64,000 nucleotides of DNA from Taiwanofungus camphoratus (taxonomy: Eukaryota > Basidiomycota > Agaricomycetes > Polyporales > Taiwanofungaceae), in the NCBI GenBank assembly GCA_003999685.1, contig CP021227.1:558001-622000 (forward strand). Direction: 5' to 3'. The position numbers and the translations under genes were made by a program. Below, in pieces: positions 38,640 to 49,665 of this stretch. The notes beneath the pieces were generated by a model. That model worked only from the letters and a program-made list of their open reading frames with translations, searched no databases and had not been told where the DNA came from. Each line of letters opens with the position of its first letter. Position 1 is the stretch's first letter.

Positions 38640-39020
38640 TCATTGTGCGATGATCCCCTTCTTCCACTCTCGAGACTCTTGCAGGGTCATGCGGTGCTTT
38701 AGTTCCACACGACCTCCCTTCCAGTCGATACTGGGGTTCTCGAGTTTGAGCCATGTATGTCCGAAGATGACGTCCTCGTTTCCTATACTGGCCACGTATG
38801 CTTTGACAAACTGGGGCTTGTTCCCGATTTTGTACGATAACAAGGCTCGCTTGTTAATGAGCGCTTGCTTGTTGGCAGTGCCGTCCACGTTGAACACCGG
38901 TATTGGGCGCGGTAGCACCTCAGTCCGTAGCTTGTGTTCCTTTACAAATTGTGGATGCATGAATATCCCTGATGCGCCACTATCGATAAAGGTGCAGGCT
39001 TCGACAGCTTTTCGTCCCAC
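38640..39020 (-). mobile_element. chromovirus protease region
   Basis: An aspartic-protease core is visible with CTFIDSGASGIFMHPQFV (active-site D-S-G) and the later VIFGHTWLKLENPSIDW, typical of Ty3/gypsy proteases. It lies between gag and the reverse transcriptase. Confidence 0.85.
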
Positions 39021-39121
39021 AGTAATCAGAATGTGAAGAGCTCTGTCATTCCAGACTACAAGTACAACACAGGACAGTGAAATGGATACGGGCAGTGGTT
39101 GCGTCGGCTCACCCTGCCCCT

Positions 39122-40144
39122 TTAAAAATCCTCCGTTCCTAACTCCTCGAACATTGCCCTCTTCTCATCCGATGAGAGCGTCTTGATGTACGAGTGGAAG
39201 TCCATGGGGGATCGCACCTCAGGTTCCTTCGAGATATTCCTTTGGCCTATCTTGGCCGTCTTCTTTGGACACTTGCACACCGCGTGTCCTCCCTTGTGGC
39301 AGTAGAAACACAGACAGTTGTCCATGTGGTACTTCCTCTCCTTCTCGCTAAGGCTGCATCCGTCCTCCCACTTCTTGGTGAACGGTGTGGGACGTGGGGT
39401 AACGAGTGCGTCCACCTCCATAGGTTCGCCATAGTCGACGTCGGTGGTGGCGGAGAGGGTTTGGTCAATCCCTCTGTAGACGGTGTCGAGATGAAGAACA
39501 TCGGCGTACCATTTCTCCATGGAGTTTGGTTGTTCTGTATTGGTGCGGCCCGCGAGTGTCATGTAGATCTGGCGGTCCAGACCCTTGATGAAGATCGCCC
39601 TCAGCGTGGGGTAATCGTTCTCAGTGCGTTGGCCTTGGAGGCTCGTGAAAGCGTCCTTTAACTTGGCCTTCTCTGCCAGGAGTCGGAACCTCTCCACGTA
39701 CATCTTTGTACTGACCCTGGTCTTCTTGTTTAGTTGCTTGGCCGGCAACTCCATTAGCACTTGATGAGCCCTTTGGACTCCTTCGTGCTCAGGGAATGCG
39801 AGTCGCAAGCTTGCCTTGAATACGTCCCAGCTAGCATAGGGAGCATGCCCTCCCGCGGCCCGTTTGTAAAACATATCGTGCCAGATACATGCGTCTTGCC
39901 CTCCTTTCATGAGAGCGACTGTGTAAGTGATCTTTGCATCATCGCTTAACCCCTGATTGTTGGTGGCAGTGATGTAGTGCTCCACCCACTGGAGGAAACG
40001 CTCCAGATCTTCTCCTTGCCCGGTGAACGGCTCCGGTGCAGGAATGTCGAGCTTAAGAGGTCGACTCCCCTGTTGCTGTTGCGCCGAAAGGTGTGCTATG
40101 AGCGCTTCGAGCTCCGCCCTGGTCATTGTTGCAATAGTAGCCAT
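39122..40144 (-). CDS. chromovirus Gag
   Basis: This 340-aa capsid/nucleocapsid protein of the Ty3/gypsy element has a retrotransposon gag domain (about residues 30-200, including FLQWVEHYITATN and FKASLRLAFPE). One CCHC zinc knuckle, CFYCHKGGHAVCKC, lies near residue 280. The frame is open from its ATG to its stop. It belongs to a damaged element and is treated as a fossil. Confidence 0.88.
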   Translation of the reverse strand: MATIATMTRAELEALIAHLSAQQQQGSRPLKLDIPAPEPFTGQGEDLERFLQWVEHYITATNNQGLSDDAKITYTVALMKGGQDACIWHDMFYKRAAGGHAPYASWDVFKASLRLAFPEHEGVQRAHQVLMELPAKQLNKKTRVSTKMYVERFRLLAEKAKLKDAFTSLQGQRTENDYPTLRAIFIKGLDRQIYMTLAGRTNTEQPNSMEKWYADVLHLDTVYRGIDQTLSATTDVDYGEPMEVDALVTPRPTPFTKKWEDGCSLSEKERKYHMDNCLCFYCHKGGHAVCKCPKKTAKIGQRNISKEPEVRSPMDFHSYIKTLSSDEKRAMFEELGTEDF

Positions 40145-40545
40145 TGTGGTAGGGGTGGTAGGCGTTATGGGTGTGGAAGGAAGTGATGGGAATGTGGGAG
40201 TGGTTGGAGTGGCTATCTACGGTGTTGAAGATATCGATGCGGGAAAGAAACCAGCTGGGTCTCTTCCGTCTGGCGGAGGGTTGCGTCTGAAGTAGGAGGC
40301 TAATTTCTCCTGTGCTCATTGATTCGAAATTGTCCCTGCCCACACAAGTGGAGAGTTCAGGTAGATCAGATTGAGGTTCTGGTCAACGAAAGTCCAACGA
40401 AGACGATCGTATAGAAGCGGCGCGTCGTTTACTTGAGTCGGCAATCCCCAAGCGGTGGGGTTGACTGTCTCGATGGTAGACGTGGTGTCTAACAGTTAGC
40501 CCTACTAGATAAGACTAGGGGTGACTTAGCGTAAGTTCGATCTTT

Positions 40546-41099
40546 TGATACAAACTGGTATCAACGACCGGAAAGCCTCGAACGTGAGGACCTGGCTACT
40601 AGAGATAGTAGTGAGGCTTTATGGACACTGCGTATGTTCTCCTGGGCGAAGTCGATGGACTCGAGTGAGTACTCAGGTACGAAGCGAGGGGTCACAAGAT
40701 ACAAGTATAAAATTGCTAGTGGTAACTAGCTACTTGGTAACCAGATCGAACTTAAGGTCCGATCTACAAAGTACAGGGCCTTATATACGTATTCTACTCT
40801 GCGCACGGACCATGGCACGTGGTCTAAGAATCAGCATGAGTAAGCGTAAGTAAGGCGATATGAGTCATCGGGCCGTATTAGCAATCAGTAAGCGTAAGAC
40901 AGAATGTGTAAGCGGGGCCCGATATGAGTCAGTGTCCATGAGTAACCAGGGCCCGTCCGGGGCCCGTACCGTAAGCAGCGATGAGTTGAGATGCTGCGCG
41001 AAGAAGCTGGGCCTACCCGAGGCCTGTCCTAGAAGTGAAAGGTCACGGGACCGATCTGAGGTCCGACCGATAAGATAAGCAATAAAAGAGTTTGTATCA
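40546..41099 (-). repeat. 5' LTR of the chromovirus (LTR family 1)
   Basis: The uninterrupted 554-bp LTR has TGATACAAACTGG and AGTTTGTATCA ends and is followed by the target duplication TTGTA. The internal sequence next to it does not start with the usual TGG primer site, so the priming mechanism is unclear. Confidence 0.9.
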
Positions 41100-41104
41100 T
41101 TGTA

Positions 41105-41317
41105 TGTATCCAACAAATTACGTTCCTTTAATCAACTCGCGAGTTTGATGTCCATCTCAGGTAGATTGTGTAACGGAAGCAAACATGTGCCTGGGGTTTC
41201 AATTTGTGCTGACACCTGACAGGCAAGATGAAGGAGACGTATTGCCACAAAAGGTAGATGCTGGACTCTATGTGAACGCAGACGCTCCAAACGATAGCCA
41301 ACCCCTGACCTCAGTCA
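41105..41317 (+). pseudogene. FunK1 copy 3, continuation after the retrotransposon
   Basis: This resumes the FunK1 gene split at 30136: the rest of the first intron ending CTCAG, then DCVTEANMCLGFQFVLTP, then KVDAGLYVNADAPND. FunK1 similarity stops at about 41317, where AT-rich sequence takes over. No later part of this copy is found in the window. Confidence 0.8.
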
Positions 41318-41754
41318 AGGTCAACGAAAGTCAATGCGTGATTCTCATGTGATGGCTGGGCACCATCGAGTCGTAGTCTCATGACAAATTACTTGAAAAT
41401 TGAGCTCTGAACAGCTGGTTCTGAGACCAGAGTTGGTACAGTTACATAATGGAAAACTTGGAGCTTGACAGTATACTGTGCCTTTTCAACCAACTGTTCA
41501 GTCACGCATCACAGCACCCTTTGAACTGGTGTGGAGTTCAGATTTGTCACAGGTCACTTCGACCTCTGAACTGGCTGTACATCAAATGTCATGGTAATGA
41601 AAGTCATATGTTTTGGGCTCCTGAGGCATTCTGGAGTTGATACAGCAGTAGCACTAAGGTCTAAGGACATTAAAAAATAGAATAGACTAGCAAACACACC
41701 TCAGGCCATCATCTTTCAAATCAAGTATAGCAAACATGAGGAACTTCACACCAC
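41318..41754. other. unassigned AT-rich insertion after FunK1 copy 3
   Basis: This begins TGACCTCAGTCAAGG exactly where FunK1 similarity ends and runs to the next LTR family 1 copy. No coding or terminal-repeat structure can be supported; it is probably repeat debris. Confidence 0.4.
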
Positions 41755-41937
41755 TGATACAAGCTGGTATCAATGACTGTAAAGCCTCAAATGTGAGGGC
41801 ATGACTACAGAAGATAGTAGTGAGGACTTAAGGACAATACATAGTCCTTCTGGGTGAAGTTAATAAGAGTCGAGTACTCAGGTGTGAAGCAAGAGGTTGC
41901 AAGATACGAGTATAGGATTGCTAGTGAATGCTAGCTA

Positions 41938-43555
41938 CAGTGACTCACAAAACTGTTGCAATGTTTGTCACTTTCTGACTGTTTGATCTATATCTCAGTC
42001 ACCAGATATGCGATAGCTTCAAATGTTGAACCATTAGATAGCTCTGCATCATGGCTTTCCCACGTAATATCTATCATAAAAAATGGGCAAGTATATGTGA
42101 AGTTATCTATCATTCTTTTAGAAAGTTCATTGCAACAGTTTTGTTGCTAGCATAATATGGAATAGAAAATACAAATGATTAGTACTTAGTATATCCTTCT
42201 TTTGCCTTTATCACAGCCTCTACTCTTCTAGGCATACTTTCTATCAAATTTTGACACACAAAAGCATCAATTGCATTCCATTCCTTCTCCACATGCTCTC
42301 AAAGCTCCAAAATCCCACCTGAAGGCTTTTCATACCCTGCAAGCCTTGTTTTCAAGTGTTGCCAAAGGTGCTCAATAGGATTGAGGTCAGGAGACTGAGC
42401 TGGCCATACCATGACATTAAAATCATGATCCTGAAACCACCTTTTAGCCTTTTTGCTAGTGTGCTTGGGGTCATTATCTTGCTGGAAGATGACATTTTGA
42501 GGGGTTAGACCATAGTAATCAAATGATCCTTGAAGTTCATCCTCCAAGATGCTGATATAAAGGTCTGCATCCATCCTCCTATCAATCTTGCATGTCAATC
42601 CAACTCCTTTCCAAGTTATACAGCCCCATACAATGACACTTCCTCCACCAAACTTGACTGTTCCCTCCACCAGTCTGGCACTAAGACCCTCTTCTGGCTT
42701 TTTCCATGCCCATTTTCTTCTATCTGACCCCAGGCAATTGATTTTGGTCTCTTCAGACCATATAACCTTCTTCCAATCATTCACAGTCCAGTGCTGATAA
42801 CTCACAGCAAAGTCCAACCTCTCCTTCTGATAATGCTTTGATAGTAGTGGTCATTTCTTTTTCACCACAGCCTTCATACTTGTTTTTCTCAGAGAACGAT
42901 GAATGGTCTGTGGGGATATGGGTGTGTTCTTAATATCCTGAAGTGTTTTAGACACTTGAACAGCACTTTCAGCCTCTCCAGTGCTAATTAAGTGAATAGC
43001 ATAACAAATATCAGTGGAGGAAAGCTTGGCTGGGTGGCCACCAGAGGACTTGAGAAGGGTAGGACGAAGTCTAGAGCATATCCTGGTGATAGTACTATAA
43101 TGTACACCAGTAGAGCTGGATATTTGGCGAGCAGATTGACCTAAATCAAGCAGAGAAAGAATTTGATTGGTAATGTCTGTAGAGAGGGATTTCATGATGA
43201 TGAAAGTGTGGTTCAATTTGATATTATTGCTTGTTTGTGCTGTGTTGAACTTCTCTTAAGGTCACATGACTTGCACAAAAAGATTCAAACCCAGCAAGCA
43301 TGATGTCCTGCCACTGTCTACCAATATTTGATCTGCAAAATGTCAGCAACAAAACTGTTGCAATGAACTTTCTGGAAGAATGTTAGATGACTTCACATAT
43401 ACTTGTCCATTTTTTATGATAGATATCACATTGGAAATCCATGATGCAGGGCTTTCTAATGGTCTAACATTTGAAGCTATCACATATCTGGTTGCTGAGA
43501 TATAGGCCAAACAGTCAGAAAGTGACAAACATTGCAACAGTTTTGTGAGTCACTG
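41938..43555 (-). mobile_element. Tc1/mariner DNA transposon with long terminal inverted repeats
   Basis: This 1618-bp element is flanked by TA target duplications (41936-41937 and 43556-43557). The ends CAGTGACTCACAAAACTG pair in inverted repeats of about 210 bp (41938-42147 and 43346-43555). Each inverted repeat carries the motif AAAACTGTTGCAATG near both its outer and inner end, an IR/DR-like arrangement. It is inserted in an old LTR of family 1. Confidence 0.92.
42179..43195 (-). pseudogene. Tc1/mariner transposase with two in-frame stops
   Basis: The single frame of 338 codons has an N-terminal helix-turn-helix region (LGQSARQISSSTGVHYSTI) and a DDE domain with VIWSEETKIN, FQQDNDPKHT and SPDLNPIEHLW. 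It ends MPRRVEAVIKAKGGYTKY, as in fungal Tc1 transposases. In-frame TGA codons lie at about 42848 (after MKAVVKKK) and 42299 (after GGILEL). The usual first catalytic Asp of WSDE is Glu here. There are no frameshifts, so the copy is fairly young but inactive. Confidence 0.9.
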
Positions 43556-43774
43556 TACCTGGTAACCAGATCAAACTTAGGGTTCGACCTACAAAGTACA
43601 GGGCCTTATATATGTATTCTACTCTGCGCACGGACCATGGCATGTGATCTAAGAAGCAGCATGAGTAAGCATAAGTAAGGCAATATGAGTCATCAGGCTG
43701 TATTAGCAATACGTATGTGTAAGACAGAATGTGTGAGTGGGGCCTGATATGAGTCAGTGTCCATGAGTAAGCGG

Positions 43775-45534
43775 TGATGAGTCCTGTAGTTGCCTGGGCT
43801 CTGAATTGCGATTTTAGGAGCTTTCTAATCCCCTCACAGACCATCCTATGACTCTTCTACAGCCTACGACAGGTGGGATAGGTCCCTATGATGTTTCTAA
43901 CACCTCCTTTGCCTCCTAAACCCTTCTAACACCCTACGAAGTCCTGCGAAGTCATACAAGGTGCTACAAAGCTTTGAACACTAGCCACGAAGTCCCTAAC
44001 TTCTGCTAAGTCCACTATCGGACATGGCCAGCCCTCCAATATTGTTCTATTGGGTCCAGGCCCCAGCTACTACATCACTCATCCCAGGTTTAGCTAAAAA
44101 GGCTTAGCTAAGTCTCTCCAATCTCTTGTGACTGCAGGCACCTTCAATAGGCTCTGAAATGGTCCGAAGTTCCAAAGGCTGGACTTAGAAAGCCTTGTGC
44201 ACCCCCTGGGTCTTGATCCTATGCCATAAGGTCCTTCTATGGTGCATTCATATGATTTTCTACCCATTTAAGCCATCTCCTATCTCGATTAGGACAAGTC
44301 CCGCTGCTAGAAACTTCATACATCCTTAGCCCACTAAGACAGTTGATCACGGTGCATGGCCACTCTCAGATAGTCATCCTGCCCTCATAGATGAGCTTGG
44401 TCACCTTTCTACTGTACGTAGTTCCCCTGTTTCAGTTCCTATTTAGTTCCTATCCTCCTCGTGTTCACTTCAGAGCCCATGCGCTTTAGTACACATTTTT
44501 GGACTTGTAAGGATCACTTTGCACCAGAATAGTTCACCTCACTCTCTCCTATTTAGTCAGAGGTAGTTTACCATGTACCAGAGACTCCTCAGTGCATGCT
44601 TCTCCCTTTGAAATACAAGTTCCCCTGTAGCTCTGATCTCAGAAAGTGCTGTGAGTGCAGTCTTAGGAACGATCCTAAGCCCCCAAAGTCTCCACCCTAG
44701 CTCCATTTCAGTATATCTAAACTACGTCTATGCTTGCGATATATCTATAAACTATGCCTACACCTTTTGAACTACGCACTACAATCCATGAAGTCGACGT
44801 GACTTCGCACCCTTCAGTACAACCTATAGCACCTATCTGGTGGGCCTCCACCTTAGTTATACCCAAAGGCTCACGTTGCGTCATCCCTACGTCCCACGAT
44901 AGCACTATGACTCTCCTATAGCCTCCATTTCAGGTCATAGTACATCCCCCTACGCCCTCAAACTCCCTGACCTACGCCCCAAAGCCAACAGACATTTCAG
45001 AACTTCCAGTGACCTTGTTCTCCCATCCCTACTCCAAGTATTGACTCCTCAAACCATCCGACCTCTTCTATAGGTCTCCTACACTAGTCAAATCTCACAC
45101 ACCTTGCTCTAACAAACTTTGAAGCATTATGCCCTTTAGCTAACTTTAGTTAAGGACTTCGAAGCAGTTTCGTACCCTTTGCCAATTAGTTGAACCCATA
45201 TTCCCTTGACCTATCGCTTCTTTACCCTATGCAGCCTACAAGGTCAGATAGCACGCTTTAGCTAAAACTTCGAAGGGCTTCGCAAACTTTCGAAGGACTT
45301 CACACACTTCAGAGAGCCTCGCAAGGTCTTAGGGATCGTCTAGCACCTAGGAACAAGATCCTGTTGCGCAGGACCCTTGACCCCTTACTCCCTTGCTTAT
45401 AAAAACAAGACATATAGGTCTCCCGGTATCGTACAGGTTGTGGCTCCTTTCCTCACATCCCCACAGTCCTCCTACTACTTTTTAGCCACATTTTGAAGCA
45501 CTCCCTAGGTACCAGGGTCTCCTAGGTTGTATCA
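43775..45534 (-). repeat. R unit, copy C (diverged, 1.76 kb)
   Basis: This is R in minus orientation, inserted in the old family 1 LTR. It carries many substitutions relative to A and E. Its 4-bp flanks are GCGG and GTGG. It retains a TATAAAA stretch near 45397 where other copies have TACAAAA. Confidence 0.85.
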
Positions 45535-45688
45535 GTGGAGCCTGTCTGGGGCCCGTACAGTAAGCAGTCATGAGTCAATGGACTGTGCGAAGAAGTTGGA
45601 CCTACCCGAGGCCCATCTGATAAGCGAGAGGTCACAGGACCGATCTGAGGTCCGACTGATAAGATACAAGAGAAAAGAAATTGTATCA

Positions 45689-46774
45689 TTACCCCCCTAC
45701 TTATGATTGAACACCTGGTCAACCTCTAAACTCCTTGGGTAATATGTCAAACTTGAATCAAATTCTTGAATAAAATTGAACTTGAAAAACTTCTCGGTAT
45801 GAACTTGAAATCCCAGGAAGTGAACCTGCAGATGTTTCACCACAATGATAGGTCTGGTATGACTCCATGCCCTGAATTTGCGTATTTTCAGTCTCCCACT
45901 GATATGCTCTATAACACTCCAACCCCTACTGGGTACAATTTAGAGAAGCTGAAAAGCTATAGAACTAGTTAGTATGCAAGGAGAGTCAGCAGTAAAGAGT
46001 TCCCAATCTCAAATTGGTCAAGAGACATCTTTGAAGGTCTTCGATGACCTACGATGTGTGTCATGACTACTTGACGTAGCTTCGATGTGCTACTGTGATG
46101 TGCTTATACTAGGGAGAGGCTTAGATGTGAGGACTTAGCTGAATGCAACCCTTTGACGGATGTTAAAGACAGACTTAGATGCAACCCTTCAAGATACTGT
46201 AGAAGGCAGATAGTAAATGCAACTCTTCAAATGTAATCGAAGACGGAAGGATGCAGTAGAATGCAGTAGAAGACTGACTTGAAGGTGCTCTTCTTGAGCT
46301 CTGCAGAATGGGAAAAACTTCCCTGTTGGTCTGAGATGTTGTACATCATGTTTATACTACTTTTACTATAATGTAAGGCACATCGGGAGTGGCATAGCAT
46401 GAGTGGCATCCTAACTACTTGTGTACTATGAGCTATGGAGTCGCTTTGTAGAGGGAGTGGCTACTGTACTGATGTCACTAGGAAGGCTGAGATAAAGGAA
46501 TGTACATAGACTAAGACAAAACCTGTGGCCATAGCATTATTGAGCGCATCGAGTGGTGCATTGAAGCTGATTGAGTGATATTGAGATGGCATGACCAGTC
46601 ACATGCAAGGGCCTTTGAGTGGCAACTGCATGTGGTGTATTGTGCGTAGAGGGAACAGTGTGCTGGAATGTTGGACCGGACTTGACGGAGTGGCTGTGGT
46701 GTGATTCGAAGCTATCAGAGAGTCTTGCAGTGGCTTTTCGGGTTGTATCAGACATGTTAAGTGGTGTCAAAGCC
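45689..46774. other. retroelement debris and degenerate tandem repeat
   Basis: Bases 45689 to about 45850 match the internal sequence next to the chromovirus 3' LTR. Around 46140-46260 an imperfect tandem repeat with the core AATGCAACCCTT occurs three to four times. No gene is supported. Confidence 0.45.
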
Positions 46775-48490
46775 ATGACTAAGGTCCTAGGGTTGAGTGA
46801 GGGCGCTCCACAGGGTCTAGAAGGGCCTGGTACCTATCATCGCCCCTTTCTCGGAATATACTGCCGAGTTTTAGAAGTCCAAATGTCATAACAAGAACTG
46901 AGGGCTCTATTTCATCACTAGGGAGTGCCCTAACTCAGTGGACAGGTGTGCTACATGTGTTTACTCATGCCTTGGCTATCCGGCCTTCCTATCTGGGAAG
47001 AACAATGGGATTTCTGATGATAGAAGGTCTGTCTGACACTCCAGAAGTCCTGTTGAAGAGAAGTGGTCCCTCATGCTCTAGAATGCATGCCAGCAGCCTC
47101 CCCTAGCATCCTCCTGACCTCTGACGAGTCTGGGTCTTTGGTTGAGATCAACTGAGAAAAGGCACTTCAGTTTTCAGTCTTCGATCCTCAGTTCTGGTTT
47201 TTGGTCCCTCGGTCCAGAGTCACAGCCTCTTATTTATGATGCCCATATGATCTCTTGGTATTGTCTAGGCCCCCTATGCATCAGCTTGATGGTTCAGCAC
47301 TCCTAGGTCCCTGTTCCTCTCAAAGTCTGGTTAGATAGCCCATTTTCCATATGATGATCTCTAGATAAGCATCCCTCACCCTGTGCCATTCCCCAGTAAC
47401 CTTTCTACCACATTCAGAGTTCCTGTTTCATGTCCTACTTCAGTTTAGTTCCCCATATGGTACACTGATCGGATTCTAGATTTTACAATTTTCGGTTTGT
47501 TTTCAGTTTCTTCAGTTTTATTTTGCATAAGATACTTTGACACCACAGACCCCTTATGTAGTCTCCTGTACCTATCAGATGGCAGAGAAGACACGTGCTC
47601 CCATCTTGTCTCAAAGAATCTACAGACTTGTCCCCCAGAGTTTAGATTTGGGCTTCCCCTGCTCTAAAGGCTTCCCAACAGTCTGACAAGGTTTCCTCCA
47701 TTGTATCTACGCATATCATCAGCCAGCAGTCATATTACATTGTATATCACAGCAGTTCTACATCCCCTACATCCTACGTTCCTGAAGTTGGAGTAGCTTC
47801 AGTCTGAGTAACCAGCCCCTCTCCTCCTCCTCATCTGGCGTGTCTCTGCCCTCGTTATACCCCATAGGCACATGTTGCATACAGTTCAGTCCATCAGCCA
47901 TCGCCTACACCAGCTCTACACTCCATTTCTATGCCAGCATCCCTCAGCAGTATCCCCTCTTCTAATTACATCGGTTTTCGGTTTATCCTTCAGTTCTTGG
48001 TCTGTTACCAATGGGTAGGGCTAGAGACTTAATCGTTTTTTCTTTTCCTTTGTTCATCACACCATGGATGTGCGGCATTCCTTCCACACCTCACTTACCC
48101 AGATTGACTGACGGGCCGACCGTCCCCGCTTACGCCATGGTAGTTATGTACTTTCGGGCTGCTGACTCCTCTTGCCTTATGCAGTCTCTGGGGGGCTGCT
48201 AGTATACCTGGGGGTTGGTGGTGGCAGTATAAAGGAGGGACCCACTGCTGGAGGTTCCCCTAGTTGTATTCTCTTCATTCATTCATTCCAAAGTGTACTA
48301 CGCATTAGTACCAATACACGCTTTTCTTTACACATCTTCTCGTGCCTCAAGAAGCCCATAAAGACTATCGCGACTACATAGGGCTTGTAGTTGAAGACTA
48401 CCGAGGATTGTGACTTGTCGTCACCACCACTCCTCCTCGACCCTTCGCTGCACACTGCTTCAAGCTTCTGCAGCATTAACAGGGTGAACC
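46775..48490 (+). repeat. diverged R-like LTR preceding a gag fragment
   Basis: This is collinear with R: blocks at about 47395 (AACCTTTCTACCAC) and 47856 (TTATACCCCATAGGCACATG) have the same spacing as in R copy C. A TATAAA occurs near 48228. The unit is followed by CTGGTAACACTAG, which resembles a primer-binding site, and then gag-like sequence. This suggests R is an unusually long LTR. The ends are approximate. Confidence 0.55.
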
Positions 48491-48639
48491 CCCTGGTAAC
48501 ACTAGAATACAACTCCACAAACCCGAACCCGTCCAGGTTCAAGAAGTCACAAGAAGACAGTGCCTAAAAGACCTGCATTGGTCTCGAAGAAGGCGAGGTC
48601 AGCGTACTCATAGGACTAGTACTGACCACCACGGATTAT

Positions 48640-49092
48640 CAACGACCTTTTGATATCAACTACAAACAAGAAGAAGAGCTGGATTACGCAGCGTTTGACC
48701 CTACTCTCCTGACTTTAGAAGAGGTCTTGGATCGAGCTGAGCGCAACCTCAGAGCCATTCTCCATGCCAATAGTTCCACCAGCTTCCTCCCAGCCGAACA
48801 GAGGGAGCTGATTCATTACACCCGCTCCCGCATCTCCAGAGCCAGCGATGCTTGGCAAGCTGTATTAGAAAATCACGACAGGCTGACAAGTAGGGAAGGG
48901 AGCTGACCTCTGCCTCCCACTCCCTCTGAAGATTTCGACGAAGTCCTCGACCACCGTATCCTCACTGCTCAGAAGGTACTCTCAAACCCGCGTTTCTCAT
49001 TTCAGTTGGCTGTCCCCATAATCGTGAACCTATATCAAAGGCTACTGAGTGCCCGAGATTTCTATCGCCGGTGGCAAGCTGGATCCATCCTC
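48640..49092 (+). mobile_element. gag fragment of a second LTR retrotransposon
   Basis: Translation gives protein-like sequence (EEVLDRAERNLRAILHANS, then FSFQLAVPIIVNLYQRLL) typical of the N-terminal part of fungal Ty3-type gag. It is cut off by the family 2 LTR at 49093 and is broken. Confidence 0.55.
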
Positions 49093-49665
49093 TGTTACGG
49101 GGGAGTCTACGCCCGTAGGTGACTACTGTGATGGGGAGTTGTTGGGTAGTCAGGCGTGAAGTGCAGACAAGGAGTCAGCCCGGCTGATGATGAGTACACA
49201 TTTAAGTCTTCAACCGCTAGCCCAACAGTCGAGAGAGAGTTGCAGGCTAAGTCACAGCCTAAGTCCTAGTGTAGTCACAAGGATATAGATGGTCTTAAGG
49301 CGACCCGTTGAATAGACGAAGGTATAGGGGCCTAAGCCCAGTCACAAAGTACAAATGGTAACAACGGCACCAAAGCACACGGTGTAACTAAGGAGGACAA
49401 GATTGGGGTGCTCCGCAGTGAGCCAACCCCTTAAGTACTATGGTGGGTTTAGGGCAAGCCAGCCCTCACTCCCACGGGTACCAGCACCTAAGTGTCCATA
49501 AGTCAGAGGCCCGAGTGGTCCCTTCTGAGGAACAGTCCATAACTAAGTGGGTGACGGTCAGCCCGTCAGGAATAATGGTGATAATTGTAAGTGTACACGA
49601 CCCGCTAGTCCGGTATAGTGAAGAGAAATGAAAATGTATGTTCGCACCATTACTGCCTTGTAACA
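49093..49665 (+). repeat. LTR family 2, uninterrupted copy
   Basis: This 573-bp unit (TGTTACGGGGG..TTGTAACA) matches 30638-32977 minus its R insertion. The flanks TCCTC and CTTTC do not match. Different retroelements lie on the two sides, in opposite orientations, so it probably marks a recombination junction. Confidence 0.85.

Larger units (their letters stand above)
30137..41099 (-). mobile_element. Ty3/gypsy chromovirus, nested and decayed
   Basis: This LTR retrotransposon (Metaviridae, chromovirus lineage) is transcribed right to left. It is flanked by the 5-bp target duplication TTGTA (30132-30136 and 41100-41104). Its ends are TGATACAAACT..AGTTTGTATCA. The parts in order are the 5' LTR (40546-41099), gag with a zinc knuckle (39122-40144), protease (about 38640-39020), reverse transcriptase and RNase H (about 36430-37820), integrase (about 35700-36330 and 33900-34110), a chromodomain-like end (about 33560-33700), a small zinc-knuckle ORF (33270-33521), a purine-rich tract beside the 3' LTR, and the 3' LTR (30137-33024). 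It is broken: two large insertions (30638-32977 and 34113-35701) and roughly half a dozen small lesions. By eye the LTRs differ at about 20 of 550 positions, mostly transitions, so the insertion is of moderate age. Confidence 0.92.
41755..45688 (-). mobile_element. old LTR family 1 copy with two nested insertions
   Basis: This is a diverged relative of the chromovirus LTR (TGATACAAGCTGG..AAATTGTATCA). It is interrupted by a Tc1/mariner element (41938-43555) and R copy C (43775-45534). The sequence after 45688 matches the internal side of the chromovirus 3' LTR, so this is the remaining end of an older element of the same family. Confidence 0.8.
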
